Shown: in pieces, positions 54,056 through 64,000 of the stretch
How the letters are laid out: every line of letters starts with the position of its first letter
Position numbering within the stretch: position 1 is the first letter of the stretch
Origin: Nymphaea colorata
Taxonomy: Eukaryota; Streptophyta; Magnoliopsida; Nymphaeales; Nymphaeaceae
Length of the DNA stretch: 64,000 nt
Assembly: GCF_008831285.2 (NCBI RefSeq)
Contig: NW_022204507.1
Coordinates: 5,538,174 to 5,602,173, forward strand
Direction of reading: 5' to 3'
Translations under genes and position numbers: made by a program
The notes under the pieces: model-generated
The model's input: only the letters and a program-made list of their open reading frames with translations
What the model was told of the DNA's origin: nothing
The model's database searches: none

Positions 54056-57000
54056 CGAACCTTTCAATGTGAATGCATCAACAAGTTAACCACTTTCAAT
54101 TGAATATGTGTGATCAAATGAATGAATTAAATCTCTCGGGCATTGATACAAACTTATGATTTAAATCTCTTAGATCAATAATTAGATATGTAACTACAAG
54201 TTCAACTCATTAGATTAACTGCAAAAGATCAAACTAATCCATAGATCCCATTTGTATCCACGTGAACTTTTGATTGCAATCACTTAAATCATTCATTATA
54301 GATGCAATAACAAGTGAAACACATTATATTTAGTGTGATTGAGCAAATGAATAACCTGAATCTCATTCAATTTCATTTAAACTTGTGATTTCAATCCCCT
54401 ACATCATTTTAATATGTACTAATAAAATGTTATACACATTTAATTTAATATGTGTTATCAAATGAATGAATTAAATCCCACTATTATTGACACAAACTTG
54501 TGATTTCTTTTCCTTAGATCATTCATCATAGATGATGTAACAACAAGTTCAACTAATTGGATTAACTACAAGGGGTGTAACTAAGGTAATGATCCCATTT
54601 ACATACATATGAACTTGTGATTTCAATCATTAAAATCATTCATTATACATGTAATAACTAGTGAGACACATTAAATTAAATATGAGTGAGCAAATCAATC
54701 AGTTGAGTCTCATTCATTTTCTTTTAATCTTGTGATTTTAATTCACTATATCATTTAATATAGATGTAATAACAATTTAAGCACATTGAATTAAATATGT
54801 GCGATCAAAAGAATCACTTAAATTCCACTCGTAATGATAGTAACTTGTGATTTCCATTCCTTAAATCCTTCGCTATAGATGTAACAAGAAGTTAAACTCG
54901 TTGGATTATTTAAAAGAGATCAAACAAATTGTGATTTCAATCATTCATTATCAATGTAACAACAAGTGAGACACATTAGATTAAATATAAGTGAGCAAAC
55001 GAATCACTTGATTCTCATTCATTTTCTTTTAAGCTTGTGATTTCAGTCTACTAAATGATTCAATATGGATGTAACAACAAGTTAGGCACAATCAATTAAA
55101 TATGCGTCATCAAAAGCATCACTTAAACCAACTCGCATTGATAGGAACTAGTGATTTCATCTCTTAAATTGTTCCCTATGTATGTAACAAGAAGTTAAGC
55201 TCATTGCATTAGATACAAGGGATTAAACAAATGCATTGGCCTCATTTCTACCCATGTAAACTAGTGATTTTAGTCATTTTAATCATTCATTATAGACATT
55301 GTAACAAGCAAACATATTACATTAACTATAAGTGATCAAGTGAATGAGTTGAATCTCCTTCATTTTCATACGAACCATTCAATGTGAATGCATCAACAAG
55401 TTAACCACTTTCAATTCAATATGTGTGATCAAATGAATGAATTAAATCTCTCGGGCATTGATACAAACTTATGATTTAAATCTCTTAGATCAATAATTAG
55501 ATATGTAACTACAAGTTCAACTCATTAGATTAACTGCAAGAGATCAAACTAATGCATAGATCCCATTTGTATCCACGTGAACTTGTGATTGCAATCACTT
55601 AAATCATTCATTATAGATGCAATAACAAGTGAAACACATTATATCTAGTGTGATTGAGCAAATGAATAACCTGAATCTCATTCAATTTCATTTAAACTTG
55701 TGATTTCAATCCCTACATCATTTTAATATGTATTAATAAAATGTTATACACATTTAATTTAATATGTGTTATCAAATGAATGAATTAAATCCCACTATTA
55801 TTGACACAAACTTGGGATTTCTTTTCCTTAGATCATTCATCATAGATGATGTAACAACAAGTTCAACTAATTGGATTAACTACAAGGGGTGTAACTAAGG
55901 TAATGATCCCATTTACATACATATGAACTTGTGATTTCAATCATTAAAATCATTCATTATACATGTAATAACAAGTGAGACACATTAATTAAATATGAGT
56001 GAGCAAATCAATCAGTTGAGTCTCATTCATTTTCTTTTAATCTTGTGATTTCAATTCACTATATCATTTAATATAGATGTAATAACAATTTAAGCACATT
56101 GAATTAAATATGTGCGATCAAAAGAATCACTTAAATTCCACTCGTAATGACAGTAACTTGTGATTTCCATTCCTTAAATCCTTCGCTATAGATGTAACAA
56201 GAAGTTAAACTCGTTGGATTATTTAAAAGGATCAAACAAATTGTGATTTCAATCATTTAAATCATTCATTATCAATGTAACAACAAGTGAGACACATTAG
56301 ATTAAATATAAGTGAGCAAACGAATCACTTGATTCTCATTCATTTTCTTTTAAGCTTGTGATTTCAGTCTACTAAATGATTCAATATGAATGTAACAACA
56401 AGTTAGGCACATTCAATTAAATATGCGTCATCAAAAGCATCACTTAAACCAACTCGCATTGATAGGAACTTGTGATTTCATCTCTTAAATTGTTCCCTAT
56501 GTATGTAACAAGAAGTTAAGCTCATGGCATTAGATACAAGTGATTAAACAAATGCATTGGTCTCATTTCTACCCATGTAAACTACTGATTTTAGTCATTT
56601 TAATCATTCATTATAGACATTGTAACAAGCGAAACATATTACATTAACTATAAGTGATCAAGTGAATGAGTTGAATCTCCTTCATTTTCATACGAACCAT
56701 TCAATGTGAATGCATCAACAAGTTAACCACTTTCAATTCAATATGTGTGATCAAATGAATGAATTAAATCTCTCGGGCATTGATACAAACTTATGATTTA
56801 AATCTCTTAGATCAATAATTAGATATGTAACTACAAGTTCAACTCATTAGATTAACTGCAAGAGATCAAACTAATGCATAGATCCCATTTGTATCCACGT
56901 GAACTTGTGATTGCAATCACTTAAATCATTCATTATAGATGCAATAACAAGTGAAACACATTATATTAGTGTGATTGAGCAAATGAATAACCTGAATCTC

Positions 57001-59334
57001 ATTCAATTTCATTTAAACTTGTGATTTCAATCCCTACATCATTTTAATATGTATTAATAAAATGTTATACACATTTAATTTAATATGTGTTATCAAATGA
57101 ATGAATTAAATCCCACTATTATTGACACAAACTTGGATTTCTTTTCCTTAGATCATTCATCATAGATGATGTAACAACAAGTTCAACTAATTGGATTAAC
57201 TACAAGGGGTGTAACTAAGGTAATGATCCCATTTACATACATATGAACTTGTGATTTCAATCATTAAAATCATTCATTATACATGTAATAACAAGTGAGA
57301 CACATTAATTAAATATGAGTGAGCAAATCAATCAGTTGAGTCTCATTCATTTTCTTTTAATCTTGTGATTTCAATTCACTATATCATTTAATATAGATGT
57401 AATAACAATTTAAGCACATTGAATTAAATATGTGCGATCAAAAGAATCACTTAAATTCCACTCGTAATGATAGTAACTTGTGATTTCCATTCCTTAAATC
57501 CTTCGCTATAGATGTAAGAAGAAGTTAAACTCGTTGGATTATTTAAAAGAGATCAAATAAATTGTGATTTCAATCATTTAAATCATTCATTATCAATGTA
57601 ACAACAAGTGAGACACATTAGATTAAATATAAGTGAGCAAACGAATCACTTGATTCTCATTCATTTTCTTTTAAGCTTGTGATTTCAGTCTAGTAAATGA
57701 TTCAATATGAATGTAACAACAAGTTAGGCACATTCAATTAAATATGGGTCATCAAAAGCATCACTTAAACCAACTTGCATTGATAGGAACTTGTGATTTC
57801 ATCTCTTAAATTGTTCCCTATGTATGTAACAAGAAGTTAAGCTCATTGCATTAGATACATGGGATTAAACATATGCATTGGTCTCATTTCTACCCATGTA
57901 AACTAGTGATTTTAGTCATTTTAATCATTCATTATAGACATTGTAACAAGCGAAACATATTACATTAACTATAAGTGATCAAGTGAATGAGTTGAATCTC
58001 ATTCATTTTCATACGAACCTTTCAATGTGAATGCATCAACAAGTTAACCACTTTCAATTGAATATGTGTGATCAAATGAATGAATTAAATCTCTCGGGCA
58101 TTGATACAAACTTATGATTTAAATCTCTTAGATAAATAATTAGATATGTAACTACAAGTTCAACTCATTAGATTAACTGCAAAGATCAAACTAATCCATA
58201 GATCCCATTTGTATCCACGTGAACTTTTGATTGCAATCACTTAAATCATTCATTATAGATGCAATAACAAGTGAAACACATTATATTTAGTGTGATTGAG
58301 CAAATGAATAACCTGAATCTCATTCAATTTCATTTAAACTTGTGATTTCAATCCCCTACATCATTTTAATATGTACTAATAAAATGTTATACACATTTAA
58401 TTTAATATGTGTTATCAAATGAATGAATTAAATCCCACTATTATTGACACAAACTTGTGATTTCTTTTCCTTAGATCATTCATCATAGATGATGTAACAA
58501 CAAGTTCAACTAATTGGATTAACTACAAGGGGTGTAACTAAGGTAATGATCCCATTTACATACATATGAACTTGTGATTTCGATCATTAAAATCATTCAT
58601 TATACATGTAATAACTAGTGAGACACATTAATTAAATATGAGTGAGCAAATCAATCAGTTGAGTTTCATTCATTTTCTTTTAATCTTGTGATTTTAATTC
58701 ACTATATCATTTAATATAGATGTAATAACAATTTAAGCACATTGAATTAAATATGTGCGATCAAAAGAATCACTTAAATTCCACTCGTAATGATAGTAAC
58801 TTGTGATTTCCATTCCTTAAATCTTCGCTATAGATGTAACAAGAAGTTAAAATCGTTGGATTATTTAAAAGAGATCAAACAAATTGTGATTTCAATCATT
58901 TAAATCATTCATTATCAATGTAACAACAAGTGAGACACATTAGATTAAATATAAGTGAGCAAACGAATCACTTGATTCTCATTCATTTTCTTTTAAGCTT
59001 GTGATTTCAGTCTACTAAATGATTCAATATGGATGTAACAACAAGTTAGGCACAATCAATTAAATATGCGTCATCAAAAGCATCACTTAAACCAACTCGC
59101 ATTGATAGGAACTAGTGATTTCATCTCTTAAATTGTTCCCTATGTATGTAACAAGAAGTTAAGCTCATTGCATTAGATACAAGGGATTAAACAAATGCAT
59201 TGGTCTCATTTCTACCCATGTAAACTAGTGATTTTAGTCATTTTAATCATTCATTATAGACATTGTAACAAGGAAACATATTACATTAACTATAAGTGAT
59301 CAAGTGAATGAGTTGAATCTCCTTCATTTTCAGA
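54056..59334 (+). repeat. Four short satellite units of 12 subunits each
   Basis: Units start at 54056, 55371, 56693 and 58014 (1315, 1322, 1321 and 1321 bp). The copies at 54056 and 58014, and the sequence before them, share rare changes (CGAACCTTTCAATG, TACATGGGATTAAACATATG, CTAATCCATAG, GTACTAATAAAATG), which points to duplication of a block of about 3.96 kb. Confidence 0.9.
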
Positions 59335-60660
59335 CGAACCATTCAATGTGAATGCATCAACAAGTTAACCACTTTCAATTAAATATGTGTGATCAAATGA
59401 ATGAATTAAATCTCTTGGGCATTGATACAAACTTATGATTTAAATCTCTTAGATCAATAATTAGATATGTAACTACAAGTTCAACTCATTAGATTAACTG
59501 CAAGAGATCAAACTAATGCATAGATCCCATTTGTATCCACGTGAACTTGTGATTGCAATCACTTAAATCATTCATTATAGATGTAACAAGTGAAACACAT
59601 TATATTTAGTGTGATTGAGCAAATGAATAACCTGAATCTCATTCAATTTCATTTAAACTTGTGATTTCAATCCACTACATCATTTTAATATGTATTAATA
59701 AAATGTTATACACATTTAATTTAATATGTGTGATCAAATGAATGAATTAAATCCCACTATTATTGACACAAACTTGTGATTTATTTTCCTTAGATCATTC
59801 ATCATAGATGATGTAACAACAAGTTCAACTAATTGGATTAACTACAAGGGGTGTAACTAAGGTAATGATCCCATTTACATACATATGAACTTGTGATTTC
59901 AATCATTAAAATCATTCATTATACATGTAATAACAAGTGAGACACATTAGATTAAATATGAGTGAGCAAATCAATCAGTTGAGTCTCATTCATTTTCTTT
60001 TAATCTTGTGATTTCAATTCACTATATCATTTAATATGGATGTAATAACAATTTAAGCACATTGAATTAAATATGTGCGATCAAAAGAATCACTTAAATT
60101 CCACTCGTAATGATAGTAACTTGTGATTTCCATTCCTTAAATCCTTCGCTATAGATGTAACAAGAAGTTAAACTCGTTGGATTATTTAAAAGAGATCAAA
60201 CAAATTGTGATTTCAATCATTTAAATCATTCATTATCAATGTAACAACAAGTGAGACACATTAGATTAAATATAAGTGAGCAAACGAATCACTTGATTTC
60301 ATTCATTTTCTTTTAAGCTTGTGATTTCAGTCTACTAAATGATTCAATATGGATGTAACAACAAGTTAGGCACATTCAATTAAATATGGTCATCAAAAGC
60401 ATCACTTAAACCAACTCGCATTGATAGGAACTTTGATTTCATCTCTTAAATTGTTCCCTATGTATGTAACAAGAAGTTAAGCTCATTGCATTAGATACAA
60501 GGGATTAAACAAATGCATTGGTCTCATTTCTACCCATGTAAACTAGTGATTTTAGTCATTTTAATCATTCATTATGACATTGTAACAAGCGAAACATATT
60601 ACATTAACTATAAGTGATCAAGTGAATGAGTTGAATCTCCTTCATTTTCATACAAACTTG
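59335..60660 (+). repeat. Last forward satellite unit before the strand switch
   Basis: Subunits 3-14, then the beginning of subunit 15 (CATACAAACTTGTTGATTTC), which degrades within about 40 bases. Confidence 0.88.
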
Positions 60661-60925
60661 TTGATTTCAATATCAGTCATTGAATGTACATATTTAAACT
60701 TAAATAAAAGATATGATAAGATATGTTAGCAATATAACTCAATGTTTACATCCTTATTAATCATTGTATCAACTGAATACAACTCATTAATATGAAACTA
60801 TCAATCATACATCATTGGATTATAATGTCACTTATAGTGATGCAAATTAATGAATTCACTTTTTTACATTTGATATCATATAGTATGAATCACAATTATG
60901 GATTCAAGTGATCATTCATTTAAAT
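60661..60925. other. Degraded AT-rich junction at the satellite strand switch
   Basis: About 265 bases with no gene. The first 40 still resemble forward subunit 15. From about 60740 fragments resemble the satellite on the opposite strand (GTTTACATCCTTATTAATC; ATATCATATAGTATGAATCAC), but with many lost bases. It looks either like an old eroded inversion breakpoint or like poor consensus; the same kind of erosion is seen at 526-608. Confidence 0.7.
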
Positions 60926-61737
60926 ATTCCAACGATTTAACTTACTGTTAATCTATAGCGAAGGATTTAAGGAATGGAAATCACAATTACTATCATTACG
61001 AGTGGAATTTAAGTGATTTTTGATCGCACATATTTAATTCAATGTGCTTAAATTGTTATTACATCTATATTAAATGATATAGTGAATTAAATCACAAGAT
61101 TAAAGAAAATGAATGAGACTCAACTGATTGATTTGCTCACTCATATTTAATTTAATGTGTCTCACTGTTATTACATGTATAATGATGATTTAATGATTGA
61201 AATCACAAGTTCATATGTATGTAAATGGGATCATTACTTAGTTACACCCCTTGTAGTTAATCCAATTAGTTGAACTTGTTGTTACATCATCTATGATGAA
61301 TGATTAAGGAAAAAATCACAAGTTTGTGTCAATAATAGTGGGATTTAATTCATTCATTTGATAACACATATTAAATAAATGTGTATAACATTTTATTATA
61401 CATATTAAAATGATGTAGGGATTGAAATCACAAGTTTAAATGAAATTGAATGAGATTCAGTTATTCATTGCTCAATACACTAAATATAATGTGTTTCACT
61501 TGTATTGCATCTATAATGATGATTAAGTGATTGCAATCAAAGTTCACTGATACAAATGGATCTATGATTAGTTTGATCTTTGCAGTTAATCTAATGAGTT
61601 GAACTTGTAGTTACATATCTAATATTGATCTAGAATTTAAATCATAAGTTTGTATCAATGCGAAGATTAATTCATCATTTGATCACAATATCAATTGAAG
61701 TGGTTAACTTGTTGATGCATTCACATTGAAAGGTTCG
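60926..61737 (-). repeat. Inverted satellite, subunits 10 down to 3
   Basis: Reverse complement of the satellite: from left to right, subunits 10, 9, 8, 7, 6, 5, 4 and 3 read backwards (CTATAGCGAAGGATTTAAGG; GTTACACCCCTTGTAG). Ends at AAAGGTTCG, the reverse of the rare CGAACCTTT start of subunit 3 seen at 54056 and 58014. Single-base losses are common. Confidence 0.9.
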
Positions 61738-63663
61738 TATGAAAATGAATGAGATTCAACTCATTCACTTGATCACTTATAGTTAATGTAATACGTTCGC
61801 TTGTTACAATGTCTATAATGAATGATTAAAATGACTAAAATCACTAGTTTACATGGGTAGAAATGAGACCAATGCATTGTTTAATCCCATGTATCTAATG
61901 CAATAGCTTAACTTCTTGTTACATACATAGGGAACAATTTAAGAGATGAAATCACAAGTTCCTATCAATGCAAGTTGGTTTAAGTGATGCTTTTGATGAC
62001 CCATATTTAATTGAATTGCCTAACTTGTTGTTACATTCATTATTGATCATTTACTAGACTGAAATCACAAGCTTAAAAGAAAATGAATGAGATCAAGTGA
62101 TTCGTTTGCTCACTTATATTTAATCTAATGTGTCTCACTTGTTGTTACATTGATAATGAATGATTTAAATGATTGAAATCACAATTTATTTGATCTCTTT
62201 TAAATATCAACGAGTTTAATTCTTGTTACATCTATAGCGAAGGATTTAAGGAATGGAAATCCAAGTTACTATCTTCGAGTGGAATTTAAGTGATTCTTTT
62301 GATCGCACATATTTAATTCAATGTGCTTAAATTGTTATTACATCTATATTAATGATATAGTGATTGAAATCACAAGATTAAAGAAAATGAAGGAGATTCA
62401 ACTCATTCACTTGATCACTTATAGTTAATGTAATATGTTTCGCTTGTTACAATGTCTTAATGAATGATTAAAATGACTAAAATCACTAGTTTACATGGTA
62501 GAATGAGACCAATGCATTTGTTTAATCCCTTGTATCTAATGCAATGAGCTTAACTTCTTGTTACATACATAGGAACAATTTAAGAGATGAAATCAGAAGT
62601 TCCTATCAATGCGAGTTGGTTTAAGTGATGCTTTTGATGACGCATATTTAATTGAATGTGCCTAACTTGTTGTTACATCCATATTGAATCATTTAGTAGA
62701 CTGAAATCACAAGCCTAAAAGAAAATGAATTATAATCAAGTGATTCGTTTGCTAACTTATATTAATCTAATGTGTCTCACTTGTTGTTACATTGATAATG
62801 AATGATTTAAATGATTGAAATCACAATTTGTTTGATCTCTTTTAAATAATCCAACGAGTTTAACTTCTTGTTACATCTATAGCGAAGGATTTAAGGAATG
62901 GAAATCACAAGTTACTATCATTACGAGTGGAATTTAAGTGATTCTTTTGATCGCACATATTTAATTCAATGTGCTTAAATTGTTATTACATCCATATTAA
63001 ATGATATAGTGAATTGAAATCACAAGATTAAAAGAAAATGAATGAGACTCAACTGATTGATTGCTCACTCATATTAATCTAATGTTTCTCACTTGTTATT
63101 ACATGTATAATGATGATTTTAATGATTGAAATCACAAGTTCATATGTATGTAAATGGATCATTACCTTAGTTACACCCCTTGTAGTTAATCCAATTAGTT
63201 GAACTTGTTGTTACATCATCTATGATGAATGATCTAGGAAAAAAATCACAAGTTGTGTCAATAATAGTGGGATTTAATTCATTCATTTGATCACACATAT
63301 TAAATTAAATGTGTATAACATTTTATTAATACATATTAAATGATGTAGTGGATTGAAATCACAAGTTTAAATGAAATGAATGAGATTCAGTTATTCATTT
63401 GCCATCACATAAATAATGGTTCACTTGTTATTGCATCTATAATGATGATTTAAGTGATTGAATCACAAGTTCACGTGATACAAATGGGATCTATCATTAG
63501 TTTGATCCTTGCAGTTAATCTAATGAGTTGAACTTGTAGTTACATATCTAATTATTGATCTAGGATTTAATCATAATTTGTATCAAATGCCGAGAATTTA
63601 ATTCATTCATTTATCACACATATTGAATGAAGTGTTAACTTGTGATCATTCACTGAAGGTTTG
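61738..63663 (-). repeat. Inverted 18-subunit satellite unit (1926 bp)
   Basis: Read on the minus strand it is subunits 3-14, a 14-to-9 join at about 62389, then 9-14: the same order as the forward unit at 52077-54055, the only other place with that join. It shares private changes with that unit: AAGTTAGCAAACGAATC, GATTATAATTC, TTTTAGGCTT, GAACTTCTGATTT and GAACGTATTAC (forward GAAACGTATTAC). Many single-base losses. Confidence 0.9.
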
Positions 63664-64000
63664 TATGAAAATGAAGGAGATTCAACTCATTCACTTGATC
63701 ACTTATAGTTAATGTAATATGTTTCGCTTGTTACAATGTCTATAATGAATGATTAAAATGACTAAATCAGTAGTTTACATGGGTAGAAATGAGACCAATG
63801 CATTTGTTTAATCCCTTGTATCTAATGCAATGAGCTTAACTTCTTGTTACATACATAGGGAACAATTTAAGAGATGAAATCACAAGTTCCTATCAATGCG
63901 AGTTGGTTTAAGTGATGCTTTTGATGACGCATATTTAATTGAATGTGCCTAACTTGTTGTTACATTCATATTGAATCATTTAGTAGACTGAAATCACAAG
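63664..64000 (-). repeat. Inverted satellite, partial short unit at the window edge
   Basis: Reverse of subunits 14, 13, 12 and part of 11, running off the window. The rare CTACTGATTT change (reverse AAATCAGTAG at about 63770) and CAATATGAATGTAAC match the forward copy at about 56390-56585. Confidence 0.88.

Noticed and set aside
60661-60925. A second mobile element at the strand switch
   Set aside because: No terminal repeats, target duplication or coding sequence; the stretch can be read largely as degraded satellite.
1-64000. CRISPR array or other prokaryotic repeat system
   Set aside because: The repeats are about 115 bp, diverged and contiguous, without conserved short repeats alternating with unique spacers, and the context is a plant retrotransposon.
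1-64000. Telomere repeat, rDNA or organelle DNA
   Set aside because: No TTTAGGG runs, no rRNA-like stretches and no organelle genes seen.
1-64000. Centromere identity of the array
   Set aside because: Higher-order satellite with an embedded retrotransposon is compatible with it, but no centromere-specific element or binding motif is visible; cenH3 chromatin data would be needed.

Overview
This is nuclear heterochromatin of a flowering plant. Almost all of the window is one AT-rich satellite DNA family, broken once by a plant-type Ty1/copia LTR retrotransposon. The plant call rests on the copia element: an initiator-Met-tRNA primer site, a one-frame gag-pol polyprotein and an Ale/Retrofit-like reverse transcriptase/RNase H. 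I do not recognise the satellite and cannot name the species. I see no host protein gene, tRNA, rRNA or CRISPR array.

Layout. (1) 1-19760: head-to-tail satellite with a unit of about 2307 bp; units 2-8 are almost identical. (2) 19761-25211: copia element on the minus strand, 5451 bp, with 249-bp LTRs, a 5-bp target duplication (CAAGG), a primer binding site, a polypurine tract and one 1357-codon polyprotein frame that stops 43 codons early. (3) 25217-41054: the same satellite resumes at the next base of the interrupted unit, in a more diverged version with deletions, one 3589-bp expanded unit and a scrambled patch. (4) 41055-41154: 100-N assembly gap. (5) 41155-60660: mixture of long units (about 2290 bp) and short units (about 1290-1322 bp), plus one 1979-bp unit. 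(6) 60661-60925: degraded junction. (7) 60926-64000: the same satellite on the opposite strand.

Satellite architecture. The 2307-bp unit consists of 21 subunits of about 115 bp. They cycle through three types (X, Y, Z), giving a period of 342-347 bp. On top of that, subunits 13-21 look like a diverged copy of subunits 1-9, with 10-12 between them (9+3+9). The main length variants (12-, 18- and 33-subunit units) are joined between like subunit types, as unequal exchange between the paralogous blocks would predict. I see no protein-coding role; a centromeric, pericentromeric or knob-like structural role is inference only.

Cautions. Several stretches (1-660, 31690-32280, 38500-51000, 60660-64000) carry many single-base dropouts that look like unpolished long-read consensus. 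The copy number, the gap and the strand switch should be treated as assembly-dependent.
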